A DNA stretch of 64,000 nt, from positions 222,813,643-222,877,642 of the forward strand of contig CM040128.1 in the NCBI GenBank assembly GCA_022559845.1, written 5' to 3'. The notes under the pieces were generated by a model. It made no database searches. It saw only the letters and a program-made list of their open reading frames with translations, and was not told where the DNA came from. Every line of letters begins with the position of its first letter. Within the stretch, counting starts at the first letter, position 1. Below, one piece after another: positions 1-9,571 of this stretch. The position numbers were made by a program, and so were the translations under genes. This stretch comes from Amorphophallus konjac (lineage: Eukaryota; Streptophyta; Magnoliopsida; Alismatales; Araceae).

Positions 1-52
1 CCAATTTTGCTATCTTTGGTGCAATGCCAACACCCGATCATTCATGATACCA

Positions 53-2767
53 GTACACGTTTGGACTTTACCTCGCCCATGGGATCAGATCAGGACCCCA
101 TATTATTATACACTAGCATTGAAATGTCAATATGTCGGGACCCATATCCCCTTCTGTATCTGGACCAATTCCACTTAAAGTTAACGACCAAGAGTTCCAA
201 GGATCAAGCATGTAAGAACAATATGGTAGATTCACGAAGTTCAAGGATAGAACTACGGGCAAAATGACGTGGTGATAATCTCCACGAAAACCATGACAAT
301 CACGAAAATTGGGATGAATAGCGCCCACTCAGGCGGCCGCAATTTACAGAATTTGCGCCCACTGTCGTGGTCGCCTAATCTGTGAACGGTACAAGTTTGA
401 AGAAATATCGCCTACGCATACGGTCACTCATTTAATAAGCGCCCGCTAATGTGGTTGCTAATCTTTTGAAAAGAACAACAACTAGAAAAGTCGCTAATTA
501 AATTAGCGGCCACTGACCAGTCGCCCATTCGGATTTAGACAGATCCTCACACGATCGCCAGAACAGCATTCTATGAGGGTCGGGTGTCATGTTTCTTCAG
601 AGTGACATGACTTACAGGGTTTTAGGGTTTTAATGGTACAACCAGCTCGGCCGCCTTGAGGGAATCCAAGGCTAGCGTAGACTTACGGAGGTCTCCATGA
701 TGAAATCACCGGTCCGAAGGAAGGAATATCCCACAGAGGGTTCAGACATCACCGAGAATTAGTGTGTAATCGATAGAAATGAAAATAGGGACTCAATCTA
801 CGGATGTGAGATGAGAGTGCCTAGAAACCCACGGTTAAGGGTTAAAACGCGAGAAAATCACGAGATTAGAAATTGGCGTCTCACATGGTAGGCGCCCATT
901 CAAGAATAGGCAGCTCCCTGGCGAGGCGTCAATTTATAATTTTCTGAAATTCAAAATACGTTAACAGAAATTCACGTCTGGTATAGCAGGCGCTCTTTCA
1001 TATTTTCATTAACTAATTCAATAATTATCGTCTGGATAGATAGACACTCATTACTTATTTCCAGTCATTTATTAATAAAATAGAAATTGACGTCTGTTGG
1101 GGCAGACGCTCATTCTTTATTTTTGAATTTTCATTAAATAACTTCATAATTAGCGTCTGTATAGACAGACGCTCATTTTTTATTTCCATAAAAAATATGA
1201 ATTTAAAATATTAAATCAATAATTTGCACCCTTTCAGACGGGCGTGCATTCCTTACTAATTTCAACAAGTTTATCATTTTTTAGGAAATAAATGGAATAG
1301 CACCTCTTTTTGAGGGTGCAGGTTGTGTAATGTGCAACACTCTTAGTGGTCGCGAATTCATTTGTTTGTCCAATTTGAAGATATAGTGCCCTTGTGCACG
1401 GGCGCTATTTCCAATTAGCGACAAGTTACCCAGTCGCACATTTCGTTCACGTTTACACGCTGCTATGCATCCACGAGATGGGTTCACAGACCTGTGAGGG
1501 GTTTATTACTGTTCATTAGGGAATGAATAGTGTGACTTTCAATTTTAAGGAACTTTTCAGGAAACTAATGACATAGGAAATTAGAAAAAAATATAGGAAT
1601 TCCAGAAACATGCATAACTTGATTTTTAGATACATGGTTCCACATATATTGATTTTTGAACATGAGGTATTTATTAATTATCTAAAGGAATTGGCGTCAG
1701 TCTCACTGTCGCTGATTAATCCACGACTGTGTGGACGGGCGATGTATCTTGAAATAGCGGCAATCTGTGCGGTCGCTAATTCTTTTCATGCAAAAAAAAA
1801 AAAAAATCATACGCAAGAACAAGGAAGTTCATGCTTTATAAATCTATATGCACTATCTAATATGTTAACTAGATTACAGTGTTGCTTGGGAGATTGCCTA
1901 CCTCGTGAGGTTAAAAGACAATGACGTAAGAGGGAAGCAGAGGACGCAGTAGGATGAGGAAGAAGAAGACAGGGAAGAAGCCTCACACGTTAACAACAGC
2001 AACTGCAACACAGCAGCAGCATGTTCTCGACAGGAGGAAGAAGAAGAAGCCCATTCACCCTTCGTGCAATAACGGTAGCAGATGGATGAACGTGGGATGA
2101 GTGTAATACGAGGACGACGCCGAAAAATGATCTCACGTACGGCACGTCAACGCGGCAGCAACAGGATCAGCAACGATGGCCCTACCATCGTCCGTGAGGT
2201 TGACTCTTATAGGGATAAGGGTATTCCCACGAGAGTTTGAGTCCTAAAGGGGGTTGGGTTGCCTCACGTAGCCATCTACTTAGTTTTACGTTTCCCCCCA
2301 TGCACTCCCTTTCCGAAATAGCAGTCGCCTGCCCCAGTTTGACTAGAGCCCCAATGGCATCCCATCAACGAACGTGGGTTAGGTTTAGAAGAAAGCCTGA
2401 TTCGAAGTTCCGAAGGTGCTGAGGTTTTTATATACGTAAGAACCCTATTATCATAACATTTATGTACATACTCTTCAGGAGCTCATCTGTGTATGTAACC
2501 TATTTAAACGTAACCCTTCTTAAGGCCCAAAAGCTCTTCAAGGCCCATTGTGCATTAAACCCCTTCTTGTCTTAATTGGGTTGGGTTTTTTTTATTCTAT
2601 CTTTTTTAGAATTTGTTTGTAGCCCATTAATTAATATTTAAGCCCATTCACTATTTTAGCTAATTGTCACTTTTCCTTTATTGAAATTTTAATTTTCATA
2701 ATTACTATATGACTAATATTTATAGTTATTTTCATTTATTCCATATTTAAATTTTTGGGGTGCTACA
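53..2767 (-). repeat. LTR of a minus-strand Tekay-like Ty3/gypsy element (body outside the window)
   Basis: Read on the minus strand it begins TGTAGCACCCC at 2767, a typical gypsy LTR start, and abruptly interrupts a Tat-like gag reading frame that resumes at 2768. A minus-strand TATATAAAA lies at 2434-2426, so TATAAAA begins about 335 bp into the LTR; the intact Tekay LTR at 33798 has its TATAAAA about 339 bp in. A series of GCGTCTG/CAGACGC-type inverted repeats at roughly 310-540 and 890-1490 corresponds to the palindrome arrays of the other Tekay LTRs here. The left end is uncertain: GATACCAG at 45-52 resembles a decayed reverse-complement tRNA-Met primer-binding site, giving an LTR of about 2.7 kb. 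No credible ORF is present. The internal region should lie to the left. Confidence 0.55.
2426..2434 (-). promoter_or_regulatory. TATA box of the minus-strand LTR
   Basis: TATATAAAA on the minus strand about 335 bp from the LTR start at 2767, a spacing close to that of the intact Tekay LTR in this window. It would drive transcription leftwards. Confidence 0.45.
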
Positions 2768-2768
2768 T

Positions 2769-3710
2769 GTTGACGGGTCAGATATGCAACGGAAGTTCAG
2801 GGAGAGGTTTCATGTCATCGAAAGGGAGGTTTCGGTGGCTGAACTATACTCTACAAAGCAAAAACGTGATGAAATGGCCTTGGACTACATTAAAAGGTGG
2901 AGGAACCTCACCATGAGATGCAAGCGGCCCCCACATCAAGGGGACGCTGTCCAAATTTGCAAGTAAAATCTTCGGCGGGAGATTCTTGAAAGAATGATTG
3001 GAATGGAGATGAGGTCATTTGACCGACTAAACAATGTCGTGGCAGAGGTTGAGGCCTTCCTCTCCAGTGGCCCTTCGGCTCCTACTATTGTAGGCCATAA
3101 GGCTAGATCGGCTGATAAGCGGCCCGCGCCTACAAAAGTTGATACAGTAGACTTCAAGGCATTCGAGCAACAAAAGGATAAAGGGAAAGGGGTTGCCTGG
3201 CCTCCTCCCGCCAGGTCAGCTGATCAGAAGGATGGCTCCTCCTTGCGAGCCAGAATGAATAAGCCTTATTCATTTTCTAAGGAAAAAACTTGGGTCATGT
3301 TCGAGTGGGCTACCCAATACAGCAAGATCACCCTTCCGGAGCCAAAGAGACCCGATGATGTCAAGAAGAAAGATGACCCCCGCTTTTGCCCATACCATCA
3401 GGCGTTGGGTCATCCCATTGGAGATTGTTATGTATTTAAAGTTGTTATTGAAGGGATGATTAAAAAAGGGGAACTCCAAATAGATGAACACAGGGTGGAC
3501 CCTCCACGTCCGCATGAGCTACCTGAGCTACAAAGGGCAATCAATATGATATCTCTATACCGGAAATTGCCTAAAGAGGTGTTGAAAGCCTATACAGTAA
3601 ACACCAATAGACCAGTCCCACAGGAGCATTTCAAATCCCCGAACCTAATACAAGGAACGAAAAAGAAATCAAAAGCGCCGAATGCGTCAGATGACCCACT
3701 GTGGGGGTAG
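2769..3710 (+). pseudogene. Tat-like gag module, copy 1 (5'-truncated, stop codons)
   Basis: Gag forms the capsid/nucleocapsid of the retrotransposon particle. The core motif ALDYIKRW lies near 2877, and the zinc-knuckle-like block begins FCPYHQALGHPIGDCYVFK at 3384; this C-P-Y-H...H...C pattern is typical of Tat-lineage gag. The frame has an in-frame TAA at 2964-2966 and ends with TAG at 3708-3710. The start is lost because an LTR ends at 2767 in mid-gag. It stays in frame with the ORF at 3783 and with gag copy 2 at 4146. No pol follows. Certain as a retrotransposon gag remnant; the exact lineage is likely but not proven. Confidence 0.75.
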
Positions 3711-3782
3711 ACGCCAACCACCAAAGAGAAGAAAAAGCAGAAGCCAAAGAATACAAGGAGGGACATAGTCCTCTCTTGGAAC

Positions 3783-4130
3783 ATGCTGTCGGCCGTGCCC
3801 AGCAACGACCATACGTCCGAAGAAGATGGTGAAAAGATATGCTTCACACCGATGAGGTCAAATCAAGCTAAAGGTTCAGTCTCCCATTATGATGATAAGT
3901 CTAGGGAGAAGTATGGGAACCTTCCGTTGCCAGGTGTAGAAGTATGCTACCACACTCCTCCATGTGGCGGCATGAGGGCAAAGGTGTCAATTTCTGAAAG
4001 TCTGAACGGGTCCGACGTCTGTAATAGAACACCGCTAGTCCCGTCTGAGATTTCGGCAGGGGACATCGTTCTTGGCTTTGCTATGATGCCAGAACTATCT
4101 AAAAAATTACAAGAAGTTGAAGTGCTGTAG
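3783..4130 (+). pseudogene. Linker segment between the two gag modules, unrecognised
   Basis: 115 codons in the same frame as both gag modules, bounded by TAG codons at 3708 and 4128. The residues between 3711 and 3783 and between 4131 and 4146 are also open, so the linker joins the two gag modules except for those two stops. I do not recognise a domain; it is rich in Ser, Pro and Lys without zinc-knuckle or protease motifs. It probably belongs to a longer ancestral gag polyprotein rather than being a separate gene. Confidence 0.5.
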
Positions 4131-4145
4131 AGCAAGCTGAATGAA

Positions 4146-4979
4146 ATGGGTTTGCATACACCTGGTCTGCGCCTAAATCCAACAGCTCTGGCAGCGACGG
4201 GTAGGCCCAAGATGGAACATATGATGGAAACAAAGCATGCCGAGGAACAAATTACTAAGGCAGAATTGTACGAGATTAAACAAAGGGCTGATGAATCCGC
4301 TCTGGATTATATCTGCCGATGGAAGGACCTCTGCACCAGATGTCGACACCCGCCAAACCATGAAGAGGCTGTCCAGATATGCAAGCATAACCTGAAGATA
4401 GAGATCTTAACAAGGATGATTGGCATTGAAGTCAAGTCCTTCGATCTCTTGAATGACATTGTGGTTGATATCGAGGCCTTTTTGGCAAAATATTGCCAGA
4501 CCGTTGTTGCCTCAAATCAAAAGAACAAGCCTACTGGGGAACAACCAATGCATAAAGATATTCACACTGCTGATCTTCAACCCTTTGAGAGGCAAAGAAG
4601 GAAGGTGAAAGAAACGACTAGCTCTTCATCAGCTAAGCCTAGTGAGCTAGGACTCTCACTAAGGAGTAAGATGAATAAGCCCTATTCCTTTCCCAAGGAA
4701 AAGACTCGGGTCCTATTCGAATGGGTCACCCACTACAACAATATTATACTCCCGGACCCAAAGAAGCCCGGTGATGCTGCGAGAAAAGTTGATCCTCGCT
4801 TCTGTCCCTATCATCAGATGCTCGGGCACCCCATTGAAGACTGTTATGTCTTCAAAGATGTCATTGAAAGCTTGATCCAGAAAGGTGAACTACAAATAGG
4901 GGAATATAGGGTGAACCCACCGCGTCCCCATCAAATGCCTGGTTTTAAGAAGGCGGCGAATACGGTCGCACCACATTAG
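4146..4979 (+). pseudogene. Tat-like gag module, copy 2
   Basis: 277 codons. ALDYICRW near 4299 and FCPYHQMLGHPIEDCYVFK near 4800 match copy 1 at a spacing of about 1420 nt (about 474 codons), so the pair is a tandem duplication that has since diverged considerably. The frame is open within the segment and ends at TAG 4977-4979, after which non-coding minisatellites begin. It should have acted as capsid/nucleocapsid. The upstream frame is open back to the TAG at 4128, so the ATG at 4146 is only the first methionine after a stop and not necessarily the original start. No protease motif follows, unlike a full Tat gag-pol. Confidence 0.7.
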
Positions 4980-5039
4980 CCAAAGAGCAATCTGCTTTAA
5001 AGGGCGTTTCAAGTCCCTTTAGCCACGGTTGGCAGCAAA

Positions 5040-5690
5040 AAAAAAATGTTGAAGGATATAGATGATACATCATTAAGGGGTAGATATACATCAAAAAAAA
5101 TGTTGGGAGATGTAAATGAGGCTCCATTTTGGGGGCAGATGTATACCAAAAAATAATGAAAGATATAGAAGGTACCCCATTCTTAGGGGAGATGGACATC
5201 AAAAAAAAAGATGAATGAAAATGTTGCGAGATATAGATGGTACCAATTTTGTGGGCAGATGTATGTCAAAAATGATAAAGGATATAGATGGTACCCCATT
5301 TTGAGGGGGGATGCATATCAAAAAAAATGATGATGTGAAATGATGGAAGATACAAATGGTACCCCATTATGGGGGCAAATGTATACCCAAAACAAAGGAA
5401 GAAGAAGTGATGAAAGGTATAGATGGTACCCCGTTTTGAAGGGGGGAACACATATCAAAAAATGATGGTGCCCCATTTTGAGGGGTGATGCATATCAAAA
5501 AAAAATGATGATGAAATCATGAAAGATACAGATGATACCCCATTCCGGGGGCAGGTGTATATCAAAGGATGAAAGATGTAGATGGCACCCCATTCTAGGG
5601 GTAGATGTGCGTTGAAAGAATGCTGAAAGATACACATGGTCCCCCCATTCTAGGGGTAGATGTATGAAATGTCAATAATGGTGTACATTA
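5040..5690 (+). repeat. Degenerate minisatellite, about 42-68 bp units
   Basis: Recurring blocks of the form GATGGTACCCCATT, then a G-rich stretch, then ATGTATATCAAAAAA. GGTACC-like cores occur near 5171, 5239, 5290, 5358, 5425, 5467, 5533, 5585 and 5638. Spacing averages about 58 bp. It lies in the 3' untranslated region of the Tat element. Confidence 0.7.
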
Positions 5691-6000
5691 CTACTGTCGG
5701 ATATGTTCCCCCTTACTAGGGGCAATGATTGCTCATAGCAGTGATGAATGAATTGGTCATATAGGCTTTTCGAGGGCCGTTCTATTGCAGATCCCTACAC
5801 TGCACGCTTATTGCGGATGTTAGGGGGCTATCCAAATGGTTGGATCCCAGATAGCAATGAATGATGAATGAATGAAAAATGATAGAAGCACACCTAATCA
5901 CCGATGTTCAGGTCAGAAGATGCTCGACACTATTCAAAAGAATATCAATATGTCGGTATTTAGGCCGATGGATAAACAATAACACTCAAAGGAGAAAATG

Positions 6001-6127
6001 ATGAATGCATCGGTATTTAAAATGATAGATGATTAGCAATATTCCAGGATGAGGATGATGAATGCATCGGTATTTAAAATGATAGATGATTAGCAATATT
6101 CCAGGATGAGGATGATGAATGCATCGG
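6001..6127 (+). repeat. Perfect 57-bp direct duplication plus partial third copy
   Basis: 6001-6057 is repeated exactly as 6058-6114, with the first 13 bases again at 6115-6127. The lack of divergence contrasts with the decayed repeats around it, so the duplication is recent or has been homogenised. Confidence 0.85.
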
Positions 6128-6660
6128 TGCCCAAGCCGATAGATGCCCAACAATGTTCAAAAGGTGCTCAAAGAAGTTCAACAATATCCCAAGATATCAA
6201 TTATCGGCATCCCCGCCGATAGATTTTTAGGCAACCTCCAAAGACAAAGGGGGTCAAATAGCAACCGTTGGCGATCAGTCCAGCAGATGTTCAACTATGT
6301 GTTCAGGCCAACATATGTCAAGCATTCGAACATCGGCATCAGTACCGATGAATGTTCAACAAATATTTGAAGAGGGCAAATACTCAACCATCGGCATCTT
6401 AGCCGACAGATGTCAAACATTCAGCCATCGGCGCCCTTGCCGACAAATGTCGGACAATCCTCCAAAATGTCTGAGATGTCTAACCATCTGCGAGTGAGCC
6501 GATAAGCGCTCACAGATATGAATCGCCGGCATGCTAGCCAAGAGAAGTCAAAATTCTAACCATCGGCATCCCGACCGATAGATGTTCCACCATCTGCATT
6601 TAAGCCGACGGATGTTCAAAGATTTCCAAAGAGAGTCAACAGAATCAATGATATGCAAAG
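6128..6660 (+). repeat. Irregular repeat region with ATCGGCAT...GCCGATAG units
   Basis: Short inverted pairs of the type ATCGGCAT/GCCGATAG recur with uneven spacing, for example near 6203, 6333, 6391, 6427 and 6563. They grade into the regular minisatellite that follows. No coding potential. Confidence 0.55.
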
Positions 6661-6663
6661 ATG

Positions 6664-7680
6664 TTCAGCCAATCGGGGCTTAAAGCCGATTGATGTCAGA
6701 TGTTCAGCCAATCGGGGTGTAAACCGATAGGTGTCAAACGTTCAGCCAATCGGGCCTTAAAATCGATAGATGTTCGATGTTCAGCCAATCGGGGCACAAG
6801 CTGATAGATGTCAGATGTTCAGCGGATCGGGGCTTAAGCTGATAGATGTTCGATGTTCAACCAATCAAGGCACAAGTCGATAGATGTCAGATGTTCAACC
6901 GATCAGGGCTCAAGCTGATAGATGTTCGATGTGCAGCCAATCGAGGCTTAAACCGACAAATGTTCGATGTTTAGCCAATCGGGGCTTAAACTGACAGATG
7001 TCAGATGTTCAGCCAATCGGGGCGTAAACCGATAGATGTCAGATGTTCAGCTGATCAGGGCTTAAAATCGACAGATGTTAGATGTTCAGCCAATTGGGGC
7101 GTAAACTGACAGATGTCAGATGTTCAGTCAATCGGGACGTAAACCGACAGATGTCAGATGTTCAGCCAATCGGGGCGTAAACCGACAGATGTCAGATGTT
7201 CAGCCGATTGGGGCTTAAAACTGACAGATGTAAGATGTTTAGCCAATCGGGACGTAAACTGACAGATGTCAGATGATCAACCAATCGGGGCTTAAAGCCG
7301 ACAGATGTCAGATGTTTAGTCAATTGGGACTTAAAATCGACAGATGCTAGATGTTCAGCTAATCGAGGCTTAAAACCTACAGATGTCAGATGTTCAGCCA
7401 ATCGGGGCTTAAAGCCGACAGATGTCAGATGTTCAGCCAATCGGAGCTTAAAATTGACAGATGTCAGATGTTCAGCTAATCAGGGCTTAAAGCCAACAGA
7501 TGTCGGATGTTCAGCCAATCGAGACTTAAAACCGACAGATGTCAGATGTTCAGCTAATCGGGGCTTAAAGCCGACAGATGTCATATGTTCAGCCAATCAG
7601 GGGCCTAAACCGACAGGTGTCAGATGTCCAACCAATCGGGGATCAAGTGGATATATGTTCAGCTGATCGGGGCTCAGACC
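6664..7680 (+). repeat. 38-39-bp minisatellite, about 26 units
   Basis: The unit core is GATGTTCAGCCAATCGGGG followed by CTTAAAGCCGACAGATGTCA-like sequence. Consecutive TTCAGCC cores sit 38 or 39 bp apart (for example 7161, 7199, 7238). Units differ by a few substitutions. Because 39 is divisible by three, short open frames of 13-residue repeats appear on both strands (plus strand 7454-7666, minus strand 7440-7192); I regard these as by-products, not genes. Such arrays in Tat 3' untranslated regions are known seeds of satellite DNA. Confidence 0.9.
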
Positions 7681-7689
7681 AGCAAATAT

Positions 7690-8420
7690 TCAGCCGTCGA
7701 CGTGCAAGCCGACAAATGCTCAGCCACCAGTGCTCAAGCCAATAAACACCCGTGCCGTCGGCAACCTAGCTGATAGATACTTTGCATTAGCCAATGATCT
7801 CATCATTTATATCATGCTTACAAACAACCAATAAACAAATATTCCCATCAAACCTTCAATAAAATGATAATGATATATATAAAAGAAAACAACAAAACAT
7901 AAAAACATAAATAATAATAATATAAAAAAATAACAACAAAAGAAAAGAAAAAACAACAAAAAAAGAAGGACCTTCTTTCGCATGATTGTCAATGCTTGTT
8001 CATCTTGTATGCATGCTTTCCCATACTATAATTTAATACACTGCTTTTGAATTTTCCTAGAACCATGCTTCCTTGCTAAAAAAATGTTGCCCTTATTCTA
8101 GATATATGTGCATCACGGCATACATTAAGGCATGAAAAGTCAATCTTTGGCAAGTGCATACGTCTAGGGGAAGAGTCATAACTATATTGCTAGCGTAACT
8201 CGCGAGATACACCCGAGACTAAACTCTTGCACTTCATACACAGTATGTTCAACAATCCCACCGGTAGGGACGCTGGAGATTCTTCTTGATACTTCATGGA
8301 TGCTCAAAACTCTACACCCGCACGAGAGGCAATCGTGAGGGAAAAGTTGCCTACCCCCTTCTAAAAAAAGAAGAAGAAAAGAAAAGAAAAGAGAAAAAAA
8401 TAAGTGATAAGTGGAATGCG
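7690..8420. other. Tat 3' untranslated region without gene; A-rich and purine-rich tracts
   Basis: A-rich low-complexity sequence at about 7860-7975 and a GA-rich tract at about 8366-8400. Apparent minus-strand ORFs here are poly-Phe/Ile products of low complexity. I see nothing else. Confidence 0.6.
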
Positions 8421-8427
8421 AATCCAG

Positions 8428-8760
8428 GAAACCGAGAATCCACACTGAAACAAATGAGGAGACTCGCACGAAATGGTGAAGCAGACCCCACAATGAAATT
8501 ACAATAAAGGATGAATCCTAGTAGCTGGGAATCTCCATTGAGACATATGAGGAGACTCGCGTCGAACGGTGAAATTTATAATAGAATCGTAATAAAAGGA
8601 TGAATTCTAGTAGCCGGGAATCCCCATTGAAACACATGAGAAGACTGACACCAAACGGTGAAGTCCATAACAGCATTGCAAATAAAGGGAAGTATCTCAG
8701 TAGCCGGGAATCCCCACTGAAATAAATGAGGAGACTTACGTCGAACGGTTAAATCCCGAA
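8428..8760 (+). repeat. Tandem repeat, four units of about 90-100 bp
   Basis: GAATCCCCATTGAAACA-like starts recur at about 8428, 8528, 8618 and 8709, each followed by ATGAGGAGACT and an AACGGTGAA block. Units are diverged. It is part of the Tat 3' region; 8760-9207 after it holds no recognisable gene. Confidence 0.7.
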
Positions 8761-9207
8761 TTAAGAATAAACAAGGGGGTGGGGCGAAGCTACCAAAAGT
8801 CGAAAGCTCCGAATGTATGTGTAGACACCGGAGCAATCCTCTAGTGTCACTTAGAATATCTACATGTCCCTACGTGTAGGGTTTGTTGCCTACATGCCCA
8901 CACTAGCACACCATGGGGGAATGGTCTCGGGTGTAGATTTTGATTTACTCTATGCATATGCTCTATGCGGTGTCCCCTCTTCGAATGTGCACCTCTCTTA
9001 GTTGCGCTTCATGAGCCGCACCTTGCCTATGAATTACGCGCTATCCCTATCCCATCCCCGATATAAGGGAGCTACCCTATATATATGTGATGTCTGCTGT
9101 TGATGAATGCCTGCATGTTTGCATGAATATAATGACACACATAACACTTTTCGAACGGGCTGCACCTGTAGGCCCCGCTCATTCATCTCTCATTCGCGCC
9201 ACCTACT

Positions 9208-9233
9208 GGTGGGGGTCATTTGTTAGCACCTAA

Positions 9234-9267
<34 letters not shown>

Positions 9268-9571
9268 TATATATAAGAAATATATGTAATAAGGACCATA
9301 ATAATAATAATGATAATAACAATAAAATAATAATAATAATAAAATAGAATAACAAAGAGATACAAACAAAAAAAATAATAATAAAATGATAAAAAAACAT
9401 AGAAGCCAAAGAAAGAGAAAAAACAAATAAAAGAAAAGAAAAGAGAAAATAAAAGAGACATAATAAAATAAAAAATGAACAAAAATAAAAGAAAAATGGA
9501 CGAACTGGGCGTGAGGAGGCTCACACCTTCCTCACACCGGCCAATGGGGAAGGCGGTAGCTCCACGCCCTC
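9208..9571 (+). repeat. Polypurine-like tract and left part of the Tat 3' LTR, with TAA microsatellite
   Basis: A G-rich tract at 9208-9220 precedes TGTTAGCACC at 9221, a plausible LTR start. A (TAA)n run follows at about 9232-9264, then AT-rich sequence to about 9500. The LTR is interrupted at 9571 by the old Tekay element (TSD CCCTC, 9567-9571 and 48759-48763) and resumes at 48764. ORFs over the microsatellite are low-complexity artefacts. Confidence 0.6.

Larger units (their letters stand above)
2768..9571 (+). mobile_element. Tat-lineage Ty3/gypsy element, gag-only, split by two insertions
   Basis: Two Tat-type gag modules (2769-4979) are followed directly by about 4 kb of tandem repeats and then a polypurine-like tract (GGTGGGGGTCATT, 9208-9220) and an LTR start, TGTTAGCACC at 9221. 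No protease, reverse transcriptase, RNase H or integrase is readable, so the element is non-autonomous, or has lost pol. Tandem-repeat-rich 3' untranslated regions are an established property of plant Tat/Ogre elements. Its 5' part is cut off by the LTR ending at 2767, and its 3' LTR is split at 9571/48764 by the nested cluster. The lineage call rests on the histidine/cysteine motif of the gag and on the layout; the TSD and 5' LTR are not visible. Confidence 0.65.

Noticed and set aside
211..216. TGTAAG at 211 as the left end of the first LTR
   Set aside because: No primer-binding site precedes it; GATACCAG at 45-52 fits better and gives an LTR of the expected length.
7192..7666. Repeat proteins with 13-residue units on both strands
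   Set aside because: A product of the 39-bp minisatellite, whose period is a multiple of three. No start context or conserved domain.
9223..9524. Minus-strand ORFs rich in Tyr, Ile and Phe
   Set aside because: Translation of a TAA microsatellite and AT-rich DNA.
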